Source of the DNA: Pseudonocardia sp. HH130630-07
GTDB taxonomy: Bacteria > Actinomycetota > Actinomycetes > Mycobacteriales > Pseudonocardiaceae
Assembly: GCF_001698125.1 (NCBI RefSeq)
Contig: NZ_CP013854.1
Span: 5,394,001-5,458,000 of the forward strand
Length of the DNA stretch: 64,000 nucleotides
Direction: 5' to 3'
The notes beneath the pieces are model-generated. The model was not told the DNA's origin. It was given only the letters and a program-made list of their open reading frames with translations, and searched no databases. The position numbers and the translations under genes were made by a program. Positions 45,203 through 54,013 of this stretch are shown here, piece after piece. Within the stretch, counting starts at the first letter, position 1. Every line of letters begins with the position of its first letter.

Positions 45203-45702
45203 ACGCCTTCGGGACGACGGCCTGGGGCCGGGCCTGGCTGCGGCTGGCCGAACCGCTGTCGGTGACCCGGCCGGACCCGCAGCTGCCACCGGCGCGGTCG
45301 CTGGCCCGCGCCGACCGCGTCCGTGACCTGGGCACCGGTCCGGGCACGATCACCGCCACCGTGGACGACGGCGGCCCCCGGACCGTGCGGATCGGTTTCC
45401 CGGTGTGGCCGGACCCGCCCCGGCTCGACGGGCCGGACCTCGCGGACGAGCTCGTCGACCGGCTGGCGACGGCCGGCACCCCGGTCGCCCCCACCGCGGC
45501 GGAGCTGGACACCGCGTGCGACTGCCGGCGCCGCGACGGGCGGTGCCGGCACGTGCTCGCCGTGCTGATCGAGACCGCGCGCCGGGCCGACGAGGCACCG
45601 GAGCTCGCGGTCCTGCTGCGGGGCGGCCGACCGCCCCGCCCGGTGACCGACCGCAGCCGGATCCCGATCGACGAGCTGGATCCCGCGGCGTACTGGGACT
45701 GA
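45199..45702 (+). CDS. SWIM zinc-finger protein, SNF2 partner
   Basis: The product is 167 aa. The SWIM CxCx(n)CxH motif is CDCRRRDGRCRHVLAVL (residues about 112-128). The N-terminus (TAWGRAWLRLAEPL) is typical of SWIM partners of actinobacterial SNF2 helicases. The GTG start overlaps the helicase stop (GTGA), so the two are co-translated and probably act together on DNA. Confidence 0.87.
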   Translation: MNAFGTTAWGRAWLRLAEPLSVTRPDPQLPPARSLARADRVRDLGTGPGTITATVDDGGPRTVRIGFPVWPDPPRLDGPDLADELVDRLATAGTPVAPTAAELDTACDCRRRDGRCRHVLAVLIETARRADEAPELAVLLRGGRPPRPVTDRSRIPIDELDPAAYWD

Positions 45703-45724
45703 ACCGGCCCGGGGCCGGAGCGGC

Positions 45725-46225
45725 TCAGCCGCTGAAGTGCACCGCGGGAGCCTTGGCCGGCGCCGTCCGATCCGGCTCAGCGGGGGCACCGGCCGCCTCC
45801 GGGGGCCCGGACCGGTCCGCCGCGGCGGGCTGCTCGGCGGGCGCCGCGGGGCCCGCCTGCGCCGTACCGGACGCGGCCGGTTCGCCCCGGTCGTAGGCCG
45901 CGAGGACCTCGGCCGGGATGCGGCCCCGCTCGGACAGGCTGTAGCCGTGCTCGCGGGCCCACTCCCGCACGGCACGGTTGTGCTCCCGGTCCGCGGAGCC
46001 GGACGCCGCGGCACCCGTGCGGTCGGACGGCCCCGCGGAGCGACCGGGACCCGCGGCGGACCGGGCGGCGGCCACGAACCGGGCGAGGTCCTCCCGCAGC
46101 CGTCCCGCGTTGGCGGCGGTCAGGTCGATCTCGAACCGTCGCCCGTCCAGACCGAAGGCGACGGTCTCGTCGGCCTCGTCACCGGTGATGTCGTCGACGA
46201 GTCGGACGCTCTCGACCTTCGCCAC
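45725..46225 (-). CDS. lsr2: Lsr2-family nucleoid-associated protein with an extended tail
   Basis: The product is 166 aa. The N-terminal dimerisation domain (VESVRLVDDITGDEADETVAFGLDGRRFEIDL) and the C-terminal DNA-binding helices (NRAVREWAREHGYSLSERGRIPAEVLAAY, with the AT-hook-like RGR) are both present. GTG 46225 has GGAGGAA seven bases upstream. The protein silences AT-rich and foreign DNA. Unusually, about 50 Pro/Ala-rich residues follow the DNA-binding domain, whereas ordinary Lsr2 ends near the RGRIP helix. Confidence 0.9.
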   Translation of the reverse strand: MAKVESVRLVDDITGDEADETVAFGLDGRRFEIDLTAANAGRLREDLARFVAAARSAAGPGRSAGPSDRTGAAASGSADREHNRAVREWAREHGYSLSERGRIPAEVLAAYDRGEPAASGTAQAGPAAPAEQPAAADRSGPPEAAGAPAEPDRTAPAKAPAVHFSG

Positions 46226-46337
46226 TGCAGTTCCTCCCGCGTTGCCGGGACGGAGATCACTCCGCCCTCGCGGGCGAGCATAACGACGGGTGATCCGGCG
46301 GGCCGGGCCCCGGTTCGGGTAGGGAAGGATCGGATCC

Positions 46338-46823
46338 GTGCAGATGGTGATCGACGACCTCGCCGGCCCCGAGATCGCGGAGTTCCTCGCGGGCCACCTG
46401 ACCGACATGCACGCGCAGTCGCCCCCGGACAGCGTGCACGCACTCGATCTCGCCGCGCTGCGGGCACCGGAGGTCACCGTGTGGACGGTCCGCGACGGCA
46501 GCGGCGTCCTGGTCGGGTGCGGAGCGCTCAAGGAGCTGGACCCGGCCGGTGGCGAGATCAAGTCCATGCGGACCGCACCGCACGTCCGCGGCCGCGGGAT
46601 CGCGGCCGGCGTGCTCGAGCACCTCGTCGCGACCGGCCGGGAACGCGGCTACCGCACCCTGTCGCTGGAGACCGGATCGATGGAGTTCTTCGCTCCCGCC
46701 CGCAGGCTCTACGCCCGTCACGGCTTCGTGCCGTGCCCGCCCTTCGGTGACTACACCGAGGACCCCAACAGCGTCTTCATGCGTCTCGACCTGGGAGAAC
46801 GGGCCGCGACACCGGCCGGATGA
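46338..46823 (+). CDS. GNAT-family N-acetyltransferase (YsnE-like)
   Basis: The product is 161 aa. The acetyl-CoA motif MRTAPHVRGRGIAAGVLEHLV is flanked by CGALKELDPAGGEIKSM and the tail TLSLETGSMEFFAPARRLYARHGF, PFGDYTEDPNSVFM, as in YsnE/PhnO-like acetyltransferases. The start is GTG 46338 (ATG 46344 possible). The substrate is unknown. Confidence 0.88.
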   Translation: MQMVIDDLAGPEIAEFLAGHLTDMHAQSPPDSVHALDLAALRAPEVTVWTVRDGSGVLVGCGALKELDPAGGEIKSMRTAPHVRGRGIAAGVLEHLVATGRERGYRTLSLETGSMEFFAPARRLYARHGFVPCPPFGDYTEDPNSVFMRLDLGERAATPAG

Positions 46824-46865
46824 GCCCGCTGTGATCCCGCTCTCGCCTGCACACGGTCTGTGATC

Positions 46866-46889
46866 TAGAATACTCTACGAGCCGTAGAA
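46866..46889 (+). promoter_or_regulatory. Second BlaI-like operator next to a -10 element
   Basis: TAGAAT (46866-46871) fits a -10 box. The dyad TCTAC-GAGCC-GTAGA (46874-46888) follows directly and shares its spacing and outer bases with the site upstream of blaI (common pattern TCTACGNGNNGTAGAA). It precedes the hypothetical gene at 47042 by about 155 bp. Confidence 0.55.
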
Positions 46890-47041
46890 CACGGTGCCGA
46901 CGCCAGACCGTTCGACGGTCCTCCCACCGGGGCGCCGGCCGGTCCCTGCGGTGGGTCGCCCGCCCGTCCCGGCGCGGCGGCACCACCTCGCGCGGGCCCG
47001 CCACCGCCACGGCGAGCGGGGGCGGAAATGGGGCCACCGGA

Positions 47042-47524
47042 ATGAGGGTCGAGACCGGCCTGGTCAACGCCGACCTGCGGCGCAAGCGGTCGGTGGATCT
47101 CGCGCAGGAGATCCAGCAACGCCACGGCGACGACGTGACCCGGCTGCGGACCGCCCTCCTGGCGTTCCCGTACCCGCGTCCGGTGCCGGACTGGCTGCGC
47201 AGCGAGATCACCGTCGCCGCGGTGCGCGGGCCGGGGCAGCTGATGATGGTGGCCTCGACGGCACCGGAGTCCGCGGCGCCGGCGGCCGGGGTCGGGATCT
47301 GGGAGCTGCTGATCGCGAGCCGGGACGGCGCCGTGCTGGCCCGGGGCGAGGCCGAGGGCTGGGCCCGGGCGCTGTTCGGCTACCGCTGTGCCCCGCTGGT
47401 CTACCGCAGGCCGACGGGCGGCGGACTGTTCCGCCGCCCGTCGCGGGTGGAGTTCGTGGTCCACCACGGCGAGCACGGGCCGATGCACCCGAGCGACGTG
47501 GCGACCTACGGCGCGTGCGCCTGA
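47042..47524 (+). CDS. Hypothetical protein, candidate BlaI-regulon member
   Basis: The product is 160 aa and is not recognised. It has no signal peptide or membrane helix. The sequence shows an N-terminal amphipathic part (LAQEIQQRHGDDVTRLRTALLAF) and a beta-rich remainder (WELLIASRDGAVLARGEAEGWARALFG, then VEFVVHHGEHGPMHP). The only functional clue is the BlaI-like dyad and -10 element about 155 bp upstream. It ends 1 bp before the convergent serA stop. Confidence 0.6.
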   Translation: MRVETGLVNADLRRKRSVDLAQEIQQRHGDDVTRLRTALLAFPYPRPVPDWLRSEITVAAVRGPGQLMMVASTAPESAAPAAGVGIWELLIASRDGAVLARGEAEGWARALFGYRCAPLVYRRPTGGGLFRRPSRVEFVVHHGEHGPMHPSDVATYGACA

Positions 47525-47525
47525 C

Positions 47526-48725
47526 TCAGAGCTCGAAGGACCGCAGCCACACCGTCTGCGCCGCACGGCGGAGGGCGGACAGCACGTCGTCGGGCAGCAC
47601 CCGGTCGGTGTCGGTCAGGACGTAGCCCAGGTCGCCCGTGGTGGACAGGGACTGCCCGACCACGTTGACCCCGGCATCGGCGAGCAGCCGGTTGATGTCG
47701 GCGAGTACGCCCGGCGTGCTGGTGTGCAGGTAGGCCATCCGGAAGACGCCCTGCGGGCTCGGCGCGCCGACGTTCGGGAGACTGACCGACAGGGGAGTGG
47801 CACCCCCGGCGACGAAGTCGAGCAGCTTCGTCGAGACGAAGTGACCGATGCCCTCCTGCGCCTCCTGGGTGGAGCCGCCGATGTGCGGCGTGAGGATCAC
47901 GTTGTCCAGCCCGCGCAGCGGCGACTCGAACTCGTCGCCCTGGGCCTTGGGCTCCACCGGGAAGACGTCGACCGCGGCCCCGGCGATGTGCCCGGACAGG
48001 ATGTTCTCCCGCAGCGCCTGCTCGTCGATCACCATGCCGCGCGAGGCGTTGATGAACATCGACCGGGGCTTCATCGCGGCGAACTGCTCGGCCCCGAACA
48101 GGCCGGCGTTGCCGGGCCGCCCGTCGACGTGGATGGAGACGACGTCGGACTCGGCCAGCAGTGCCTCGAGCGAGGCGACCCGGCGGGCGTTGCCGTGGGC
48201 GAGCCGGTCGGCGGTGTCGTAGAAGACGACCTTGAGGCCGATGGCCTCGGCCATCGTCGACAGCTGGGTGCCGATGTTGCCGTACCCGACGATGCCCAGC
48301 GTGCGGCCACGGAACTCGTGGCTGCCACGGGCCGACTTGTCCCAGACGCCCTCGTGCATGCGCTGGGTCTTCTCGGTCAGCCGCCGGGCGAGGACGACGA
48401 TCTCCCCGATCACGAGCTCGACGACGCTGCGGGTGTTCGAGTAGGGCGCGTTGAACACGGCGATGCCGCGGTCGGCGGCCGCGCCGAGGTCGACCTGGTT
48501 CGTGCCGATGCAGAAGCAGCCCACGGCCAGGAGGTCCTTCGCCGCGTCGAGGACCTCGGCGGTGACCGTGGTGTTCGACCGGATGCCGAGTACCTGCACA
48601 CCGGACACCGCCTCGAGCAGCTCGTCCCCGCTCAGGGATCCGGCGCGGGTCTCGACCTCGAAGCCGGCGCGTTCGAACGCCTCGGCGGCGCCGGGGTGGA
48701 TGTTTTCCAGCAACAGGACCTTCAC
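47526..48725 (-). CDS. serA: D-3-phosphoglycerate dehydrogenase
   Basis: The product is 399 aa. NAD-binding GRTLGIVGYGNIGTQLSTMAE and catalytic Arg (INASRG), Glu (DVFPVEP) and His (LTPHIGGSTQEAQEGIG) motifs are visible, followed by a C-terminal ACT domain (MAYLHTSTPGVLADINRLLADAGVNVVGQ) that usually binds serine for feedback inhibition. This is the short E. coli-type enzyme with no intervening domain. The chosen GTG 48725 follows a TAGGTT box, suggesting a leaderless message. It starts serine biosynthesis. Confidence 0.93.
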   Translation of the reverse strand: MKVLLLENIHPGAAEAFERAGFEVETRAGSLSGDELLEAVSGVQVLGIRSNTTVTAEVLDAAKDLLAVGCFCIGTNQVDLGAAADRGIAVFNAPYSNTRSVVELVIGEIVVLARRLTEKTQRMHEGVWDKSARGSHEFRGRTLGIVGYGNIGTQLSTMAEAIGLKVVFYDTADRLAHGNARRVASLEALLAESDVVSIHVDGRPGNAGLFGAEQFAAMKPRSMFINASRGMVIDEQALRENILSGHIAGAAVDVFPVEPKAQGDEFESPLRGLDNVILTPHIGGSTQEAQEGIGHFVSTKLLDFVAGGATPLSVSLPNVGAPSPQGVFRMAYLHTSTPGVLADINRLLADAGVNVVGQSLSTTGDLGYVLTDTDRVLPDDVLSALRRAAQTVWLRSFEL

Positions 48726-48803
48726 GCCGTCCAACCTATGCCCGGGGCCGGGGGAACGGGGCAGGAGGGCGACGCATTCCACCGTCGTGGACGGGGTACC
48801 GCC

Positions 48804-49781
48804 CTACGCCTGCGGCGCGAAGAAGGTCCGTACCGCGTGGCCGAACCACTGGTTGCGGAAGGCCGTCGCCGCCCGGCTGACGGTCGCCCGGGGCGCCACG
48901 GCGTCGAAGCCGTGGAAGGCACCGGGGTACTCGCGGAACTCGACGGGCACCCCGGCGGCACGCAGACCCTCGACGTAGTCGACCGTCTCGTCCCGGAACG
49001 CCTCGATGCTCCCGACGTAGGTCATCGTCGGAGGGAGACCCGTGAGGTCGGTGGCCCGGGCCGGAGCGGCGTAGGCGGGCACGTCCGCGGAGCCGGACAG
49101 GTCGCCGAGATACAGCTTCCACGCCGACCGGTTGGTGACCGAGTCCCACACCGGTGCGTCGTTGTCCAGCGCGGACGGGGTCCGGCCGCGGTCGTCGATC
49201 ATCGGGTAGATCGGCATCTGGAACGCGACCCGGACCTCGGCCCGGTCCCGGGCGTACAGGGTGGTCGCGGCCGTGAGGCCGCCACCGGCGCTGCCCCCGC
49301 CGACCGCGATCTGGTCGGGGCGGACGCCGAGGCGCCCGGCGTTGTCGCGCAGCCACAGCAACGTGCTGTAGCAGTCGTCCAGCGCGGCGGGGTAGGGCGC
49401 CTCGGTGCTGAGCCGGTAGTCCGGCGTGACGACGACGGCGTCGCTGCCGAGGATCAGCGGCGCCAGCGCCGCGGCCTCCATCTCGGCCGCCCCGGAGACG
49501 TAACCGCCGCCGTGGATCCACAGCAGGCCCGGTGCGTCCGGCCGGGACGCCGCGGCGCGGTAGACCAGCACCCGCAGCTGCGACCCGTCGGGCCGCGGGA
49601 TCCGCTCCTCATGCCGGACCAGGCCGCGCGGCACCCTGGCGCGCAGCATCCGGTCGACGATGCCGGGCAGGGACCGTGCCCGGCGCAGGTCGTCCTCGGA
49701 GCGGGCGGAGCCGATGACGCGCCGGAGCACCTGCCCGCGGCGACGCAGCTCGGGATCGATCATGTCCTGCCGTACGCGCAT
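48804..49781 (-). CDS. Hormone-sensitive-lipase-family esterase
   Basis: The product is 325 aa. Oxyanion motif HGGGYVSGA, nucleophile elbow GGGSAGGG (Ser in the usual GDSAGG place) and C-terminal His in YPGAFHGFD, with the Asp/Glu acid upstream near SIEAFRDE, define the HSL/Bfae-type alpha/beta hydrolase. No signal peptide is present. GGGGGAA precedes ATG 49781. The substrate is unknown. Confidence 0.88.
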   Translation of the reverse strand: MRVRQDMIDPELRRRGQVLRRVIGSARSEDDLRRARSLPGIVDRMLRARVPRGLVRHEERIPRPDGSQLRVLVYRAAASRPDAPGLLWIHGGGYVSGAAEMEAAALAPLILGSDAVVVTPDYRLSTEAPYPAALDDCYSTLLWLRDNAGRLGVRPDQIAVGGGSAGGGLTAATTLYARDRAEVRVAFQMPIYPMIDDRGRTPSALDNDAPVWDSVTNRSAWKLYLGDLSGSADVPAYAAPARATDLTGLPPTMTYVGSIEAFRDETVDYVEGLRAAGVPVEFREYPGAFHGFDAVAPRATVSRAATAFRNQWFGHAVRTFFAPQA

Positions 49782-49822
49782 TCCCCCGAGTATGCCGCGC
49801 CGGGGCCCGTGCGGGAGCGGCG

Positions 49823-50758
49823 TCACCCGAGCAGGGCGCGGATCTCCCCGGCGAGATCGACGGACGCGTCGATCTCGACCTTCCGGTTGGTGAGGCTCTC
49901 CACGTTGATGCCGAACGGCAGGCCGAGCCGGCGGCAGAACGCGATGAGCACCCTGGCGTTGACGAGGCACTGCTCGTAGGACGCCGCCAGCGGGTCGGGG
50001 GAGCGGGTGATCTCGGCCCGCAGCCAGCCCGGCACGTCGATACCGAGCCAGGACATGAACTCCAGGGTCTTCACCGACCCGCACGGCGCCACGGTCAGCA
50101 CCACCGGTCGCGGGTCCACGCCCTGGTCCCGGCAGCCGTAGACGTAGTCGGACAGCAGGTTGCGGGTGTGGTCGAGGTCGTAGCAGACCTGGGAGACGAA
50201 GAACTCGCAGCCCGCATCCTGCTTGCGCCGCATGCGCTCGTGCTCGGTCCCCGCACCGGCGTGCCGCTCGGCGATGACGACGCCGCCCATCCGCGGCGCC
50301 CGCACGGCGGCGGCGTGCCTGCGGTGGGCCTCGGGCAGGCTCGTCCGGACCGCCTGGTGCCGCGACGCCGCGCCGACGAGCACGGTCAGCACCCGACCGT
50401 CGTCCGTCCGGGTGAACCAGCGGTCCAGCTCGTCCGGGGCGTACTTGCCGACCGCCCGATAGACGACGACGGGCCCGGCCCAGCCGGTGAGGTGCCGGTC
50501 GAGGAAGACGGCCGGGTCCATCATCGGCAGGAACGGGAACGGCCGCGGAGTCGCCGACCGGTCCGCCTCGGCGTCCACGTCGTACAGGACGAGCCCGTCG
50601 ACCCGCACGTCACGGAGCCGGGCCAGGGCCGCCGCGGCGACGGCGTCCGCCTGTTCCGGTGTGCTGCTGGCCCGCGGCGGGGTCAGTCCGTAGAGCAGGA
50701 CGCCGTCACGGGTCCGCGCCAGGAGGTCGTCGGTCGCGGTGGTTCCGTCGGAGGCCAT
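49823..50758 (-). CDS. Methylenetetrahydrofolate reductase-family protein
   Basis: The product is 311 aa. The MetF-type TIM barrel can be followed through LLYGLTPPRASSTPEQADAVAAAAL, VVYRAVGKYAPDEL, GCEFFVSQVCYDLDHTRNLL and INVESLTNRKVEIDASV. The usual N-terminal SFEFFPP motif is replaced by LLYGLTPP, so folate reduction is uncertain. It is followed 40 bp downstream on the same strand by nothing related (the esterase gene) and preceded by an MFS gene. Confidence 0.7.
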   Translation of the reverse strand: MASDGTTATDDLLARTRDGVLLYGLTPPRASSTPEQADAVAAAALARLRDVRVDGLVLYDVDAEADRSATPRPFPFLPMMDPAVFLDRHLTGWAGPVVVYRAVGKYAPDELDRWFTRTDDGRVLTVLVGAASRHQAVRTSLPEAHRRHAAAVRAPRMGGVVIAERHAGAGTEHERMRRKQDAGCEFFVSQVCYDLDHTRNLLSDYVYGCRDQGVDPRPVVLTVAPCGSVKTLEFMSWLGIDVPGWLRAEITRSPDPLAASYEQCLVNARVLIAFCRRLGLPFGINVESLTNRKVEIDASVDLAGEIRALLG

Positions 50759-50797
50759 CGGCCGATCATCTCAGGGGCCGGGGGACGGTCGTCGGCG

Positions 50798-52300
50798 TCA
50801 TCCGGACGTTCGCGGCCCGGCGCCGTGCGCCCCGTGTCCGGGAGCGCGGCCCCGATACGCCGCGAACGCCGAGAGGAGCGAGGTCACGACGAATGCGGCC
50901 AGTACGGCCTGCAACGCGCGGGCTGCGGATTCGGCCGACCCCGGCCCGTTCAGGAACAGATAGCCTCCGCCGAAAACCGCTACGCCGAGTGCTCCGCACA
51001 GCTGTGCATTGGTACTGATGACACCGGAGAGATCGGCTGCGTGGCGGCCCGGCAGAACCGACGTCATCTGGCCGATCAGTGCGTTCGAACTGATACCCAG
51101 ACCCAGTCCGCCGATTCCCAGGAGGAGGAAGAGAGCGGGGCCGGTACGATTCCCTGCGATCAGGTACAGCAATACGGATGCGTAGCCCACCGCCAGGACG
51201 ACGCAACCGAGTGCCGACATGCTCGGGAGCGTGCGCGCCGGTATCCGGGTGAGCAGTGGCCCCGCGATCCCGAAGGCCCCGACCCAGGCGACCATGGCCG
51301 AGCCGGCGTAGGCGGGCCCGCGCGCCAGGCCCTCCTGCAGGTAGAGCGCCAGGACGAACAGCAGCGCGACGTAGGTCATGGTGGTCGCGCCGTGGGCCAC
51401 GAGGGACCAGCGGATCACCGGGGAGCGGACCACGTCGATCGCGATGAGCGGCCGTTCCCCCCGCGTCGTCCGGCGGCGTTGGCTCCGTCGGAATGCGGCC
51501 GCAGCCGGGATCCCGGCCACGAGGCTCGCCCACGTCCAGGCCGACCATCCCGTCTCGGGGCCGAGGAGCAACGGGACGACGACCAGGAGGACGGTGACGG
51601 CCAGCAGCGCCATCCCGCGGAGGTCGACGTCCGCTGCGTCCCCGGTGGGCCCGTCGCGAGGCATGGTCCTCGTGGCAGCCCACACGAGCACCAGCCCGAC
51701 GGGCACGTTCACGAGGAAGATGGGCCGCCAACTCGTTCCGAACAGATCGGCCGCGACCAGGACCCCGCCCAGTGCCTGGCCGGCTATCGCGCCGGTGGAC
51801 AGCGCCAGTGCGTAGTACCCCAGGGCCCGGACCCGCTCGCGGCCGGTGAAGTGCTGCTGGATGTCACTCAGGACCTGGGGCACCATCAGCGCGGCGCCCG
51901 CTCCCTGCAGGATGCGCGACACGATCAGGAAGACCGGATCCGGAGCGAGCGCGCAGGCCAGCGACGCAGCGGTGAACAGTCCGGTGCCGAGCACGAAGAT
52001 CCGCCGGTGGCCGTGGCTCGCTCCCAGTCGTGCGCCGGTGATGATGAGCACCGCGTAGGCCACCACGTAGCCGGAGACCACCAGGCCGGCCTGCCCTCCG
52101 GAGGCACCCAGCTCGCTCTGCAGCGCGGGCGCGGCGATGTTCGCGATCGCGGTGTCGATGTTGGCCACGAACTGCGCTGCCAGCAGCACCGCGAGCAGCC
52201 TCCACCGGTGGACGGCCGGTGGGGAGGTACCCCGGCTTCCCGTGACTCCCGTGCCGGTGCCGGACCGGGTACGCCTCGACTTTGGTTGCTCGCGGTGCAT
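50798..52300 (-). CDS. DHA2-type MFS efflux transporter
   Basis: The product is 500 aa with about 14 membrane helices. The N-terminal motif ARLGASHGHRRIFVLGTGLF (motif A-like loop) and RILQGAGAALMVPQVLS (motif C region) are characteristic of drug:H+ antiporters of the 14-helix family. It lies 51 bp downstream of an HAD-phosphatase gene in the same direction, so the two may be co-transcribed. The substrate is unknown. GC content looks slightly lower than the surroundings near the upstream region. Confidence 0.88.
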   Translation of the reverse strand: MHREQPKSRRTRSGTGTGVTGSRGTSPPAVHRWRLLAVLLAAQFVANIDTAIANIAAPALQSELGASGGQAGLVVSGYVVAYAVLIITGARLGASHGHRRIFVLGTGLFTAASLACALAPDPVFLIVSRILQGAGAALMVPQVLSDIQQHFTGRERVRALGYYALALSTGAIAGQALGGVLVAADLFGTSWRPIFLVNVPVGLVLVWAATRTMPRDGPTGDAADVDLRGMALLAVTVLLVVVPLLLGPETGWSAWTWASLVAGIPAAAAFRRSQRRRTTRGERPLIAIDVVRSPVIRWSLVAHGATTMTYVALLFVLALYLQEGLARGPAYAGSAMVAWVGAFGIAGPLLTRIPARTLPSMSALGCVVLAVGYASVLLYLIAGNRTGPALFLLLGIGGLGLGISSNALIGQMTSVLPGRHAADLSGVISTNAQLCGALGVAVFGGGYLFLNGPGSAESAARALQAVLAAFVVTSLLSAFAAYRGRAPGHGAHGAGPRTSG

Positions 52301-52351
52301 CGTCGTGTCCGTCCTGCAGGCGGGTCAGGCGATGCTCGTGCGCCGCGGTGG

Positions 52352-53080
52352 TCAGGCGAGTTCCGTGTAGTCGGTGGTCACCACGTCCGCGCCGCCGAGT
52401 GCGGAGGCGTCGTGGGTGGTCGTCAGGCCGACGCACAGGAGCCCCGCCGCCTTCGCCGCGGCGACCCCCGCAGGCGCGTCCTCGAACGCCACCGTCTGCG
52501 AGGGGACGACACCCAGCGCCGCGCAACCGGCCAGGAACCCCTCGGGATCGGGCTTGCCCCGCCGCACGTCCTCCGCGGTGATCATCACGGAGAAGAGGTC
52601 CGCTCCACCGACGTGGTCGAGGAGCGCCGAGGCGTGCGCTCGGAGACCGGAGGTCACCACGCCGATCGGCGTGCCCCGGGAGTGCAGCTCCTCGACGAGG
52701 GCACGCGCGCCCGGCACCGGATACGGGGGAGGGATGTCGGGGCCGTCGAGATGGCCGACGGCTTCGTCGAGGAGGCCCTGGACGGTGCTGCCCGGGAACT
52801 TGTGCACGTGGTCCGCCAGCGACTCCTGGGCACGCCGGCCGACGAAGGTGGCCAGCACGTCGTCGTTCACCTCCACCCCGTGGGCACCGAACATCCGGGT
52901 CCAGGCGGCTCTGCTGCGGTGTTCGGTGGCGACGAGGGTGCCGTCCAGGTCGAAGAGCGCCGCGCAGACGTGCGCCACGCGCGAATCCGTGTCGGTCACG
53001 GGAGGGTGTCCTCTCTCGGTTGCGATCGATTCCACGACGCGATCGGTCCAGACGGGGAGCCGCGTCGGAATCCAGGTCAT
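52352..53080 (-). CDS. HAD-superfamily phosphatase (beta-phosphoglucomutase-like)
   Basis: The product is 242 aa. The nucleophile motif FDLDGTLVATE (Asp pair), VVTSGLRAHASALL and the GKPDPEGFLAG plus FEDAPAGVAAAKAAG motifs are those of subclass I HAD hydrolases. ATG 53080 is chosen because GAGGGAG lies four bases upstream. GTG 52999 would be an alternative with a weaker site. It could act on a sugar phosphate. It lies 51 bp upstream of the DHA2 transporter gene. Confidence 0.85.
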   Translation of the reverse strand: MTWIPTRLPVWTDRVVESIATERGHPPVTDTDSRVAHVCAALFDLDGTLVATEHRSRAAWTRMFGAHGVEVNDDVLATFVGRRAQESLADHVHKFPGSTVQGLLDEAVGHLDGPDIPPPYPVPGARALVEELHSRGTPIGVVTSGLRAHASALLDHVGGADLFSVMITAEDVRRGKPDPEGFLAGCAALGVVPSQTVAFEDAPAGVAAAKAAGLLCVGLTTTHDASALGGADVVTTDYTELA

Positions 53081-53723
53081 TCGTCTCCCTCGGAGGAGCG
53101 CTTCTGTCCGGCTCCTGCGAGGCCTCGAATGGTCGCGTTCATCATCGATCGTCGTACCGATCAGCGTCTGGCGGGAAACAGACGTCGCGTCTCGCGGGTG
53201 TGTGACACCGCGCGTCGTCGCAGGGGCGGGAATCCGCAGTTCTGCTACTGTGTCGCCAGGAATGCGCCCTGGATTCGACTGACGCCGTTCCGTTGGAGAA
53301 ATCGGCGAAATCGGCAGAGACTGATCGCGGAAGGGCGTGCGCGACCGACGTGTTCGACTCGTGGTCGCACAGCCGATCATGGAGCCGGGGGAGCGGGATC
53401 GCCCTCCGCACCGCTGCCCGGATGTCTCGAGGAATCCCGCCCGGGCGGAGCGAACGCCCTCGATCCGATCGGCCCGGCGACCGGACCCTCGTAGGTCCTG
53501 TTCGCCGTCGAGCACACGCCGCCCGGCAGTGCGCGCTTCCCGGGAGCGCCGACGCGGCACACCGAGCACGTCTCGAGGCTGGGGATGGGGGTGCCGTTCG
53601 CCCAGCCCGACGCGGTGGCACCGGACTCAAACTGTCATAACGTTCATTATCGGCTCAACACTGATCGCCGGAGATGGCAGCGAGACGGGGTCGGCCCGGC
53701 GGCCGGACCGACCCCGTCGTCGC
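53081..53723. other. Long intergenic region, lower in GC
   Basis: No supported gene is present in about 640 bp. Part of it must carry the promoter for the HAD-MFS pair. The segment is visibly less GC-rich than the rest (for example 53220-53330 and 53625-53660), consistent with remnant foreign DNA or regulatory sequence. It contains the first copy of a 15-bp repeat (53628-53642). Confidence 0.4.
53628..53642 (+). repeat. 15-bp direct repeat, copy 1
   Basis: CAAACTGTCATAACG occurs here and, identically, at 54014-54028. The two copies are 386 bp apart and flank the DUF3072 gene. The sequences on either side differ, so it is not part of a longer duplication. Its AT-rich content in this genome suggests a regulatory or promoter element. 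Confidence 0.6.
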
Positions 53724-53957
53724 TCAGCTCCCGCCGCCGCGGCCGGTGGCCTCCTGCAGCTCGTCGATCCGCCGGGAGGCCTCGGCCTTGCTGAGGCCGT
53801 CGAGGTCGTCCGGCGCGTCCTTGCCCGCCTGCTGCAGCAGCGTCTCCAGGTACGACCGCTGCGGACCGGTCATCGGCTCGTCGCCGGTCGTCCAGTCGGC
53901 GGGGTCCTTCTCGGCCGCCGTCGGGTCCACGGTGTCGCTCGTGTGGTCATTCGTCAT
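53724..53957 (-). CDS. DUF3072 small protein
   Basis: The product is 77 aa. WTTGDEPMTGPQRSYLETLLQQAGK and DLDGLSKAEASRRIDELQ match the DUF3072 pattern. It is soluble, with no catalytic motif. The function is unknown. It sits between the two copies of the 15-bp repeat. Confidence 0.8.
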   Translation of the reverse strand: MTNDHTSDTVDPTAAEKDPADWTTGDEPMTGPQRSYLETLLQQAGKDAPDDLDGLSKAEASRRIDELQEATGRGGGS

Positions 53958-54013
53958 GGGTCGAACGTATCTTCGATCCGGTCTCCCCGCTCGGTGGGCG
54001 CCGCCCGGTCGCG

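Noticed and set aside
36289..46889. A defence island or novel phage-resistance system centred on the SNF2 and AAA/VWA genes
   Set aside because: There is no nuclease, methylase, toxin or mobile-element hallmark with them, and AAA/VWA and SNF2/SWIM pairs are common housekeeping-type pairs in actinobacteria.
50168..53494. An 1100-codon plus-strand frame over the MetF-like, MFS and HAD genes
   Set aside because: The minus-strand genes show transporter and HAD motifs; the plus-strand product is low-complexity.
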